Source of the DNA: Runella defluvii | GTDB taxonomy: Bacteria; Bacteroidota; Bacteroidia; Cytophagales; Spirosomataceae | Length of the DNA: 64,000 bases | NCBI RefSeq assembly: GCF_014195535.1 | Contig: NZ_JACIBY010000011.1 | Coordinates: 1 to 64,000 of the forward strand | Direction of reading: 5' to 3' | Shown here: positions 43,667 through 51,203 of the stretch, piece after piece | Layout of the letters: every line of letters starts with the position of its first letter | Position numbering within the stretch: position 1 is the first letter of the stretch | The notes under the pieces: generated by a model | What the model saw: the letters and a program-made list of their open reading frames with translations, nothing else | The model's database searches: none | Told to the model about the DNA's origin: nothing | Made by a program: the position numbers and the translations under genes

Positions 43667-44854
43667 TTATTTAACGCGTTCGTAAAAATCTTCGATACGG
43701 TGATGTAAACTCAGGAGCGCAAATTCAGACAAGGACGTAGTGCGCTTGGCATGGGCTATTTCGCTGAACAGCAACTCAATATCCATCCGAGGAAGCCCCG
43801 TTTTTTGGATAAGGTCATCTATAAATTCTTTGTCAATTTCGTGGGTACGCAGCCCAAATCGCTCGCGGATGTAGAGCAGCAAATGTTGAATTTTCTTTTC
43901 AGCAATGTTATCGTGGTCACCCTGCTGAAAGTACATTTTACCAATCGTTTGCACAAACTCTAGCGACGTATTCTTCGGTACAGGCAACACAGGAATGACA
44001 CGTTGAGTGCGCTTTCCCGCAAAAATAGCATACAGCAATAGGCCAAACAAAATCAAGTAGTATGCCCATGTCAGTGGCGGCTGCGTCATAATATACCTAA
44101 AAATCGACTGCTCATCATCCCCAAAACGGCCTTGTTTTAGGTATTCATCCCAGTAAACAGGCAAGACGGGTAAATAAGACAGCGATTTAAACGCAAAATC
44201 AGACGTTTTGGAAGGTAAAGCGTAATAATTGGTCAAAGCCAGCGGCAGGTTATGCAGATAAAAAGCCCCTTTCCCGTACTTTATCTTTAGGAAAATAGGC
44301 TCATTTCGGGCGTTTTTAGCCAAAATTGTCACGTTTTCAGGCTTTTTTATCAAAAAATAATTGCGACCATCGTCTTGTGCGAACACATACCCTCCTTTTT
44401 TGGACAAAGCGGGGTTCACAAAATTCATCACCAAGGCCGTATCTCGTAACATTGGGTCTTTGAGCGTCGCTATTATTCCCAACGTTTTTACCAACGTATC
44501 TGGAAAATAATAGGCCGAAATAAAGACATTATTTCCTCGCTTTGCGTAATTGAGTAGCTGTTTTTGGTCGTTTCTGTCAATAGTAAACTCTCGACAAACA
44601 AAAATGTAATTGCTTTTGGGCAGGGTTGGGTTTTCTGAAAGATAATTATAAATCGGCACCCGTAGCTGCGTCACTTTTTCATTTTTGAAGACATCAGGCA
44701 AGAGTTCATAGGTAGCTTTTGTGCCAAAAGGGATTTTGTCTTTGTTGGAATAGGTCGGCGTCCAATCAATGGGTTTAGGACGGTAGTATTCAAACAGGCC
44801 GTAGGCTACGACTGTCAACAATAAAAACCAAAAGTAGTAACTACGCCAATTCAC
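43667..44854 (-). CDS. DUF4350 domain membrane protein
   Basis: A 395-residue protein with an N-terminal membrane helix (about 5-22), a periplasmic DUF4350 domain (GTKATYELLPDVF, then PLALTNYYALPSKTSDFAFK; about 45-235), a second helix at about 258-278 (TWAYYLILFGLLLYAIFAG) and a helical cytoplasmic tail. The DUF4350 domain resembles a glutamine-amidotransferase-like fold without known activity. It sits 18 bases after the DUF4129 gene and 15 before moxR, the usual order of this cluster in Bacteroidota. Its function is undetermined. Confidence 0.85.
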   Translation of the reverse strand: MNWRSYYFWFLLLTVVAYGLFEYYRPKPIDWTPTYSNKDKIPFGTKATYELLPDVFKNEKVTQLRVPIYNYLSENPTLPKSNYIFVCREFTIDRNDQKQLLNYAKRGNNVFISAYYFPDTLVKTLGIIATLKDPMLRDTALVMNFVNPALSKKGGYVFAQDDGRNYFLIKKPENVTILAKNARNEPIFLKIKYGKGAFYLHNLPLALTNYYALPSKTSDFAFKSLSYLPVLPVYWDEYLKQGRFGDDEQSIFRYIMTQPPLTWAYYLILFGLLLYAIFAGKRTQRVIPVLPVPKNTSLEFVQTIGKMYFQQGDHDNIAEKKIQHLLLYIRERFGLRTHEIDKEFIDDLIQKTGLPRMDIELLFSEIAHAKRTTSLSEFALLSLHHRIEDFYERVK

Positions 44855-44872
44855 CTTCGTTATTGTGTTGTA

Positions 44873-45610
44873 TTAAAGTCGGGTTGAAAATGCTTGAAAT
44901 TCTTCTTTCAAGCGTAAAAATTGAGATTCGGTCACGCCAAATTCGCCGTACCAAACGTACTCAAACTGGTACGTAAGTTGCTCAAAATCCTTTTTAAATT
45001 TCGTTTCTTGCAATTCTTCTACGTAACTACGGTTGGTTTTGGTTGGCTGCCAATGTATGAACTTTTTATCGGTCAATTGCTTGAGTGTATTGAGGTAATA
45101 GAGCCGAGTTGCGAGACGATAGTTTCGGGCAGCGATTGCTTCTTCAATCAAATTGGCAAAATCTAATTCATGAATATTTTCAGTGATACGATTATAGACC
45201 AGCTCTTCCTCCGATTTTTTAGCAAACATTCCACCAATAAATTCAGCTTTGTACAAGAGCCATATCACTACCCCTGCAATACCCACCAAAAATACGTACT
45301 GCCAAAAGTTTTCGTAAGCACTACTACTCAAAAAATCATTGATTTTTTGGCTCAACCAATTCCAAATACGGGCGAGCGGATTATCGGGCGGAGGGGCGTC
45401 GCGTTCGTAATTATAATCGCGACTAGCACGGTAATCGTCGAGGCGCTTGTCAGAAGGCAAACGAGGCGTCATCGTGGCATTGTCCAGCGCCGCAGGTAAG
45501 CTAACCGTGTCTTTTGGCGTGGATTTGCCCTCTTCTTGGGCATTTGCCAACAAACCAAGCCCCAAAAACAACAGAACAAAACAAAGTCTTTTTAGAAACA
45601 TAGAAAACAA
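44873..45610 (-). CDS. DUF4129 domain membrane protein
   Basis: A 245-residue protein with a signal sequence (about 1-24), a soluble linker with TPRLPSDKRLDDYRASRDYN, one membrane helix (FWQYVFLVGIAGVVIWLLY, about 102-120) and a C-terminal DUF4129 domain (RLATRLYYLNTLKQLTDK and FEYVWYGEFGVTESQF). It is the first gene of the MoxR cluster. The molecular role is unknown. Confidence 0.82.
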   Translation of the reverse strand: MFSMFLKRLCFVLLFLGLGLLANAQEEGKSTPKDTVSLPAALDNATMTPRLPSDKRLDDYRASRDYNYERDAPPPDNPLARIWNWLSQKINDFLSSSAYENFWQYVFLVGIAGVVIWLLYKAEFIGGMFAKKSEEELVYNRITENIHELDFANLIEEAIAARNYRLATRLYYLNTLKQLTDKKFIHWQPTKTNRSYVEELQETKFKKDFEQLTYQFEYVWYGEFGVTESQFLRLKEEFQAFSTRL

Positions 45611-45657
45611 ACGAATAACGCTTGGCCAAGTTGCAAAAAAGCCAACAGAATTACAAA

Positions 45658-45685
45658 AAAAGCCGATGCAAGTACATCGGCTTTT
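45658..45685 (-). terminator. intrinsic terminator after the cytochrome c gene
   Basis: AAAAGCCGATG (45658-45668) pairs with CATCGGCTTTT (45675-45685), giving a U-run on the minus strand. It separates the cytochrome gene from the DUF4129 operon. Confidence 0.88.
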
Positions 45686-45708
45686 AGGGAGTGGTATTTT
45701 ACTCAGGA

Positions 45709-46041
45709 TTATTTCTTACCCAAAGACACAATCCACTTAGCAATTTTCATAGCTTCGTCCTTTGGTACATTAAGTGGCGCCATTGGAGGATACCCTGGCC
45801 AGTTAGCTGGTTTTGGGTTAGCAATCAACTCTACGATTTGCTCTGGCTTATATTTTTTCTTCGCCATTACTTCTTTGTAGCCTGGGCCTACCAATCTCTG
45901 ATCGGCTTTGTGGCAAGCCAAACACGTATTTTTAGTCAATAAAGCTTCAATGTCTGCAGGAATTTTAACTTGCGCGTTTGCCGCAGTCGATACTGCCAAG
46001 AAAGCTCCCGCTGCTACTAACATTTTTGTGAATCGTTTCAT
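45709..46041 (-). CDS. small class I cytochrome c
   Basis: A 110-residue periplasmic electron carrier with a signal peptide (cleavage near ANAQ, about 23-24). The single haem site is CLACH (Cys40, Cys43, His44), and Met87 in GYPPMAPL is the probable sixth ligand. The order resembles cytochrome c-551/c-552. It is a single-gene transcription unit with its own terminator. Its redox partners are not encoded nearby. Confidence 0.93.
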   Translation of the reverse strand: MKRFTKMLVAAGAFLAVSTAANAQVKIPADIEALLTKNTCLACHKADQRLVGPGYKEVMAKKKYKPEQIVELIANPKPANWPGYPPMAPLNVPKDEAMKIAKWIVSLGKK

Positions 46042-46145
46042 GCCTAGGTTGGACTTTTAAAATGAAAAATAAAGGAATCTTACGCAAATGCAAAGCTATA
46101 ACGTTTTGATAAAGAAATTGTGTTAAAAAGACAAAAGATTATTTT

Positions 46146-47453
46146 TTACATCTCAACGGGTTTCATTTTAGGAATCAACAAATGGATAAAGAGCAACGCT
46201 ATCAAATAAGTGGAACTCGCCAATAAAAATAATGGCAAATAGCCCCATTGAACGCGTATTGGCCCGATTACAGCCGCTAAAAGTGCGCCGCCTACCGCCC
46301 CCGAAAATCCCCCAATCCCCGTTACCATCGCCACCGCACTTTTAGGGTAGAGGTCTGAGGCAATTGTATAGACATTGGCCGACCACCCTAAATGCCCCGC
46401 TGCGGCAATCGCTATCAAGACCGTTGCGATATAGACATTTTGGGTTTGGGCAGCAAAGAAAATCGGAACAACACAAAGCGCGCACAAAAGCATCGTCGTT
46501 TTACGCGCGCGGTTCAGCGACCAGCCCATTTTCATTAATCGTGACGAAAGCCACCCAAAAAATATGCTCCCGCCGTCCGAAATAATATAAATAACCATGA
46601 AAGGGAAACCAATGTTTTGTAAGTCAAGGCGCTGGGTGAGTGCTTCGCTAGAATTGAAAAAGTCGGGTAACCACGTCAGATAAAACCACCAAATGGGGTC
46701 TGCCATCAACTTCCCGACAATCAACGCCCACGTTTGACGAAAGCGCAACAATCGCCACCAAGTGACTCGGCCTTCTATTTCTTCGGGCTGGTTATCTTGT
46801 TTGATGTACCGCAATTCTCGCGTCGATACCTTGGGATGGTCTTCGGGTTTTTGATAGTTGAGCCACCAAAATACCAACACCACAAAACCCAAAACCCCTG
46901 TTGTCATGAACGACATTCTCCACCCGTACTTGAGGGTCATCCATGGAATTAGGGCGGCTGTTAGAATAATCCCAACGTTGGTTCCTGCATTAAACAAGCC
47001 AGTGGCAAACGCCCGTTCTTTTTTGGGAAACCACTCGGCAATCGACTTGATGCTCGAAGGAAAATTTCCCGCTTCTCCAATCCCAAGCGCAAAACGCGCT
47101 CCCAACAAACCCCGAAAACTGCCTACGTAAGCAGTGGCTACGCCCGCCAAGCTCCACAAACCAATGGCAAACGACAAACCTTTGCGGGTTCCGAGACGGT
47201 CGATGAGCCAACCAATCATAATAAAACCCAACGCATAAGCCAATTTGAAGGCCGTGTCAACCCAACCATATTGAATCTTAAACGCATCTAAATCAGCTTG
47301 GGTGAGGGTATATGAAAGCGGCACCCCCAACATCTCTTTCCGAAACGCATCGTCGAGCATCGAAAACGACAAAACGTTTCGGTCAACGTAGTTGATTGTC
47401 GTAATCAAGAAAAGAAGAAACACTATCCGCCAACGGAAGTTATGGGGAGGCAT
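46146..47453 (-). CDS. MFS transporter, anion:cation symporter (ExuT-like) family
   Basis: A 435-residue protein with twelve membrane helices. The N-terminal TINYVDRNVLSF and the loop GWLIDRLGTRKG (motif A-like) are typical of the anion:cation symporter family that takes up hexuronates, aldonates or related sugar acids. GEAGNFPSSIKSIAEWFPKK is another family hallmark. No sugar-acid catabolic genes adjoin, so the substrate is uncertain. It diverges from recX. Confidence 0.9.
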   Translation of the reverse strand: MPPHNFRWRIVFLLFLITTINYVDRNVLSFSMLDDAFRKEMLGVPLSYTLTQADLDAFKIQYGWVDTAFKLAYALGFIMIGWLIDRLGTRKGLSFAIGLWSLAGVATAYVGSFRGLLGARFALGIGEAGNFPSSIKSIAEWFPKKERAFATGLFNAGTNVGIILTAALIPWMTLKYGWRMSFMTTGVLGFVVLVFWWLNYQKPEDHPKVSTRELRYIKQDNQPEEIEGRVTWWRLLRFRQTWALIVGKLMADPIWWFYLTWLPDFFNSSEALTQRLDLQNIGFPFMVIYIISDGGSIFFGWLSSRLMKMGWSLNRARKTTMLLCALCVVPIFFAAQTQNVYIATVLIAIAAAGHLGWSANVYTIASDLYPKSAVAMVTGIGGFSGAVGGALLAAVIGPIRVQWGYLPLFLLASSTYLIALLFIHLLIPKMKPVEM

Positions 47454-47546
47454 TTTAAAAGGTGTTAGAGGGGTTTGGAAAAACGCTGCAATTTACGGAC
47501 TATGTTCTAAAAGTTCTATTGTTATTTTTGCCAAAACAATTCATAA

Positions 47547-48011
47547 ATGACTGAACGCCAAAAACAAGCCCTCGTCAAAGCCGCGGCCTTTTGTGCTTAC
47601 CAAGAACGTGGTACCAAAGAAGTAAAACAACGGCTGCACGAACTCGAAATCACTGACGATGAGATGGAACCCATTCTTCACGAATTGATTGCCCAAAATT
47701 ACCTCAACGAAGAACGGTTTGCGCGGGCATTTGCCAGGGGAAAATTTAGGGTAAAAAAATGGGGACGCTTGAAAATTCGTCAAGAAATGAAACTTCGTGG
47801 CTTGTCGAATGACTTGATTCAAAAGGGGCTTACCGAAATAGATGGCGACGAGTACGAAGCTGTTTTACAAGATTTACTTATCAAAAAGGCGCGTACCCTC
47901 AAAGGCGAGCCAACGGCGACCAAACAAAAATTGGTGCGTTTTGCCCTCAGTAGAGGTTTTGAAAGTGATATTGTGTGGGAATTATTGAAAATGATAAATA
48001 CCGATTCTTGA
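47547..48011 (+). CDS. recX: RecX-family regulator of RecA
   Basis: A 154-residue helical-repeat protein that caps and limits RecA filaments. The three RecX three-helix repeats are seen, including AAAFCAYQERGTKEVKQRLH, LIAQNYLNEERFARAFARGK and KIRQEMKLRGLSNDLIQKGL. A TATTTTTG element at 47523-47530 lies 17 bases before the ATG and is a candidate -7 promoter box. recA is not in the window. Confidence 0.92.
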   Translation: MTERQKQALVKAAAFCAYQERGTKEVKQRLHELEITDDEMEPILHELIAQNYLNEERFARAFARGKFRVKKWGRLKIRQEMKLRGLSNDLIQKGLTEIDGDEYEAVLQDLLIKKARTLKGEPTATKQKLVRFALSRGFESDIVWELLKMINTDS

Positions 48012-48085
48012 TTTTACAAAATTTACACAGTAAACTTGTAGAATAACTTTTATGTAAGTGCATAAAGATTAAGCCTTCACTTAAA

Positions 48086-48325
48086 ATGAATACAACAGAG
48101 TTAAAATCTACCCTTCATACGCTCATCGAACGGATTAATGATGACGCCATCTTACAGGCGTATGTTGTTTTGTTATCACGCGAAGCTGAAGGAGTGCCTG
48201 ATTTTTGGGATAATCTGGATACTCCTACTCAAGCGGCAATCCAAGAAGGGCTTCAAGACTTGAACGCTGGGCGTAAAACCGATTTCTTTGATTTTATGAA
48301 GTCGCAGTATGGAATTAACCGTTGA
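48086..48325 (+). CDS. probable antitoxin of a type II toxin-antitoxin pair
   Basis: A 79-residue acidic protein (STLHTLIERINDDAILQAYV, then AAIQEGLQDLNAGRKTDFFD) typical of Bacteroidota addiction-module antitoxins. Its 3' end overlaps the downstream RelE/ParE-type toxin gene by 17 bases, the usual antitoxin-first arrangement. It lacks an obvious DNA-binding ribbon-helix-helix, but its C-terminal half has the extended shape expected for wrapping a RelE toxin. Confidence 0.8.
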   Translation: MNTTELKSTLHTLIERINDDAILQAYVVLLSREAEGVPDFWDNLDTPTQAAIQEGLQDLNAGRKTDFFDFMKSQYGINR

Positions 48326-48599
48326 ACTTTCAGAACGCGCCCGCCGAGACATAGAACAAATTGCTGGTTATTTAGCCAAAACCTGGTCAGAACGCAGCAA
48401 AATAGAATTTTTGTTGACGTTAACCGATCAGATGAAACTTATCAGCAAAATGCCCTACCTCTATAAAGTTTCTCAAAAACAAGCTAACATACGCGAATGT
48501 GTGATGAACAAGCACGTCGTATTTTACTATCGTGTGCTTGATACAAGCATCGAAATCATCACAATTCGCAATACCCGTCAAAAACCTGAAGAGTTTTGA
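48309..48599 (+). CDS. RelE/ParE-family toxin
   Basis: A 96-residue protein of the RelE/ParE fold. It begins ELTVELSERARRDIEQIAGY, continues WSERSKIEFLLTLTDQMKLI, and ends with the conserved strand HVVFYYRVLDTSIEIITI and an Arg-containing tail. ParE members poison gyrase and RelE members cleave ribosome-bound mRNA; which applies is not clear. It overlaps the antitoxin gene and ends 18 bases before the convergent argH stop. Confidence 0.88.
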   Translation: MELTVELSERARRDIEQIAGYLAKTWSERSKIEFLLTLTDQMKLISKMPYLYKVSQKQANIRECVMNKHVVFYYRVLDTSIEIITIRNTRQKPEEF

Positions 48600-48617
48600 A
48601 GTTACTTCGGCAGGTTT

Positions 48618-49952
48618 TTATTTCAACAACTTCTCCACGGCTCCGTGCACTTTTTCAAATCCAAATCGGTGCATTTCATTTTCCATCAATCCTACAATTT
48701 GATCATTACACAAATTTCCGATACTTCCTTCGTGGGTGTGTTTGAGGTCGCGGGAAGCGTGGTAGGTATTTTCATTGATTTCTTTGCCCACTTGACGGTA
48801 CGCATCGCGGAAAGGCACTCCTTGTACCACTAATTCGTTGACCCGTTCTACACTAAACAACAAATCGTATTTGGCATCGACCAACAAATTGGGTTTTACT
48901 TGCAAGTGTTCCAACATAAAATGCGTGATGTCCAAACAATCCAAAATTTCTTCAAAAGCAGGCATCAGCAATTCTTTTAACAACTGCATATCGCGGTGAT
49001 AACCCGATGGTAAGTTGCTCATGACCATCGTGAGTTCGGTTGGCAGCGCCTTCAAACGGTTCGTTTTTGCCCGTAATAACTCTGCTACGTCGGGGTTCTT
49101 TTTGTGCGGCATGATACTGCTTCCCGTTGTTAAATCGTCAGGCAGGGTGACAAAGGCAAAGTTTTGGCTATTGTACAGGCACACGTCCATCGCCAATCGC
49201 GACAACGTCGCCGACAACGCCGCAATGGCCGTCAGAGCCGTTTGTTCGGTTTTCCCGCGTGACATTTGGGCGTAAACCACGTTGTAATGCAAGGTTTCAA
49301 AACCTAATAATTCGGTGGTCATCGTGCGGTTCAGTGGAAATGAAGAACCATAACCAGCTCCCGAACCAAGCGGATTTTTATTGGCTAACTTATAAGCCGT
49401 TTGAATCATGCTCATGTCGTCCACCAATGCTTCGCCGTAAGCACCAAACCAAAGGCCAAACGACGATGGCATCGCGATTTGGAGGTGCGTATAACCTGGC
49501 AAAAGGTCGTTTTTGTGCTGATTTGAGCGTTTGATGAGCAAATCAAACAGTTTTTTAGAAGCTAGCGCTACTTCTTCTAACCGACTGCGCGTGAAGAGCT
49601 TCATGTCCACCAATACTTGGTCGTTGCGTGAACGGCCGCTGTGGATTTTTTTGCCGACATCGCCCAATTTACGCGTAAGCATTAGCTCTACTTGCGAGTG
49701 TACATCCTCTACCCCCTCCTCAATCTCAAATTTACCCTGTTGAATCTCTTGGTAAATAATTCGTAGTTCGTCATTCAACATTCGTAATTCATCATTCGTC
49801 AGAAGTCCTACGCTTTCGAGCATGGTAGCGTGTGCGATGTTTCCTTGCACATCGTAAGGAGCCAAATACAAGTCCATTTCACGGTCACGCCCGACGGTGA
49901 ATTTCTCAATTTTTTCGGAGATGGAAGTCGTTTCTTTTTGCCAGAGTTTCAT
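48618..49952 (-). CDS. argH: argininosuccinate lyase
   Basis: A 444-residue cytoplasmic enzyme that splits argininosuccinate into arginine and fumarate, the last step of arginine synthesis. The start at 49952 (MKLWQKETTSISEKIEKFT) fits the family; ten more residues from 49982 lack support and lie in repeat DNA. VHSQVELML, HSGRSRNDQVLVDMKLF and the GSxxMPxKKNP signature (GSSIMPHKKNPD) are seen. A tandem 18-bp-like repeat inside the gene encodes TNDELRMLNDELR near residue 66. The promoter region is made of GxxExxY-cassette remnant DNA. No other arginine gene adjoins. Confidence 0.95.
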   Translation of the reverse strand: MKLWQKETTSISEKIEKFTVGRDREMDLYLAPYDVQGNIAHATMLESVGLLTNDELRMLNDELRIIYQEIQQGKFEIEEGVEDVHSQVELMLTRKLGDVGKKIHSGRSRNDQVLVDMKLFTRSRLEEVALASKKLFDLLIKRSNQHKNDLLPGYTHLQIAMPSSFGLWFGAYGEALVDDMSMIQTAYKLANKNPLGSGAGYGSSFPLNRTMTTELLGFETLHYNVVYAQMSRGKTEQTALTAIAALSATLSRLAMDVCLYNSQNFAFVTLPDDLTTGSSIMPHKKNPDVAELLRAKTNRLKALPTELTMVMSNLPSGYHRDMQLLKELLMPAFEEILDCLDITHFMLEHLQVKPNLLVDAKYDLLFSVERVNELVVQGVPFRDAYRQVGKEINENTYHASRDLKHTHEGSIGNLCNDQIVGLMENEMHRFGFEKVHGAVEKLLK

Positions 49953-49959
49953 TTTTTTT

Positions 49960-50044
49960 ACCACTAAGACACTAAGTTTCACTAAGGTAATGACTCAAAC
50001 TACTCGTTTCCCGTCGGCTTAATGCTTTTTGTGATGTTTTCTGT
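49960..50044 (-). pseudogene. 3' remnant of a second GxxExxY gene with its terminal repeat
   Basis: These 85 bases align end to end with 50061-50145. They include one terminal repeat (49960-49986, differing at one base) and the last codons of a GxxExxY gene (TENITKSIKP is still readable), now with a premature stop at the codon before FESLP. Only the 3' part survives. Confidence 0.85.
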
Positions 50045-50060
50045 GAGAGAATTATATTTA

Positions 50061-50516
50061 ACCACTAAGGCACTAAGTTTCACTAAGGCAATGCCGCAAA
50101 ATGCTCATTTACCATTGGCTTAATGCTTTTTGTGATGTTTTCTGTATGAAAATTTATAAGTAACCCCTTAGGTTTTTGCAACAATTTCATGTACGTCAAT
50201 AACTGTGCTTCAAAAAGGGGAATGAGGTTTTCTACCGCTTTTAGTTCTACTACAACACAATCATTCACCAGTAAATCCAACCGTAAATCTGCCTCTAAGC
50301 GCACCTCTTTATAGACAACAGGCACGGTAAGTTGTCTAATTACCTTAAAACCTTTGAGTTGTAATTCATAAACTAGGCAAGTCTCATAAACAGACTCCAA
50401 CAGCCCTGGCCCAATCTGTCTATGAACCTCAATTGCGCATCCCACAATTTCGTATGCTAATTGATTGACCTCTTTTTTAGTCATCATCACTTAGTGCTTC
50501 TTAGTGCCTTAGTGGT
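50061..50516. mobile_element. putative mini-element: GxxExxY gene bounded by 27-bp inverted repeats
   Basis: The left repeat (50061-50087) and the reverse complement of the right repeat (50490-50516) agree at 24 of 27 bases, sharing ACCACTAAGGCACTAAG and CACTAAG. The enclosed gene fills the element: its stop lies within the left repeat and its start abuts the right repeat. Related repeats occur at 49960-49986 and 51141-51195. No separate transposase is present. Confidence 0.6.
50083..50487 (-). CDS. GxxExxY family protein, PD-(D/E)XK-like
   Basis: A 134-residue protein of the GxxExxY family; the naming motif is seen in GPGLLESVYETC. The sequence LRLDLLVNDCVVVELKAVEN gives the D-x(n)-ExK pattern of the PD-(D/E)XK nuclease fold, so DNA cleavage or binding is plausible. 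The family is frequent and often repeated in Bacteroidota genomes, but its function is not established. The start is ATG at 50487 or 50484; a GTG at 50490 is less likely. It is flanked by inverted repeats that make it look like the cargo or agent of a small mobile element. Confidence 0.88.
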   Translation of the reverse strand: MMTKKEVNQLAYEIVGCAIEVHRQIGPGLLESVYETCLVYELQLKGFKVIRQLTVPVVYKEVRLEADLRLDLLVNDCVVVELKAVENLIPLFEAQLLTYMKLLQKPKGLLINFHTENITKSIKPMVNEHFAALP

Positions 50517-50539
50517 TTTATTTTTCAGAAGGGTCAAAA

Positions 50540-51124
50540 TTACTTCTTTTTGGCAAAAATCTTTGCATCCGTTATTTGCTCGCGGTGTTCTTCCAGAAAC
50601 ATTTTAAACGAATACAATTCCTCCAACTGCCCTTCAAAATCGGCAGAAGCGGGATAGATTTCTTCATAAACGCCGACAAAATCGGTTATCAAATAGCGCA
50701 TTTGACGAACTCCACGGCCGTAAAGAGCTGGTAAATAGAAGTTTTGGTGGTCTTGTAGAAACCGTTGGGTTTCGTAGTGTGATGTAGTTTTGATGTCAAC
50801 GGCTTCTTTACGTCCCAATACATCCACAAAGCCATAAATAATCACATCGCCTACTTGGTATTGGCAGTAGGCTTGGGTTTTTACAATGGGAGAAGGGAGT
50901 TTTTGGCGAACGGTTGCAATAATTTGAGGGTCAAATTGCTCTTCGCCGATTTTTTTCAATACCGCATCTTCAAACGATACTCCCCTAAACTGGGCTTCGG
51001 TTTGTGGGATAGGCACTCGATTAATGCGGTCTAGCACTTCCTGCTCACTGATTTTCCCCTGCAAAAACCGTGAGTAGGTGTTGAGCAACGAAGGATAAAA
51101 ACGGTAAGCTACTTTGGAAGTCAT
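50540..51124 (-). CDS. probable PD-(D/E)XK-fold nuclease-like protein
   Basis: A 194-residue protein. GVSFEDAVLKKIGEEQFD (Glu) precedes VIIYGFVDVLGRKEAVDIKT, which gives the D-x(n)-D-x-K core of RecB/Cas4-like PD-(D/E)XK nucleases. It continues with YLPALYGRGVRQMRYLITDF. It lacks zinc or iron-sulfur cysteines. It lies between two CACTAAG repeat regions, next to the GxxExxY gene. Whether it cuts DNA in the cell or is a structural relative is not known. Confidence 0.65.
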   Translation of the reverse strand: MTSKVAYRFYPSLLNTYSRFLQGKISEQEVLDRINRVPIPQTEAQFRGVSFEDAVLKKIGEEQFDPQIIATVRQKLPSPIVKTQAYCQYQVGDVIIYGFVDVLGRKEAVDIKTTSHYETQRFLQDHQNFYLPALYGRGVRQMRYLITDFVGVYEEIYPASADFEGQLEELYSFKMFLEEHREQITDAKIFAKKK

Positions 51125-51140
51125 GTACGTTTATTATTGA

Positions 51141-51195
51141 ACCACTAAGGCACTAAGGGGCACTAAGAAAAGAATACCCTTAGTACCTTAGTGGT
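51141..51195. repeat. empty pair of cassette-type terminal repeats
   Basis: A left-type repeat (51141-51167) faces a right-type repeat (51177-51195). Their outer 19 bases are complementary with one mismatch (wobble in RNA), forming a long hairpin with no gene inside. It looks like a MITE-like derivative of the GxxExxY element, or could act as a terminator hairpin. Confidence 0.65.
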
Positions 51196-51203
51196 AAAAA
51201 ACA

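Noticed and set aside
49953-51203. CACTAAG repeats as a CRISPR array
   Set aside because: Copies are in both orientations with irregular spacing and flank genes; there are no spacers of uniform length and no cas genes.
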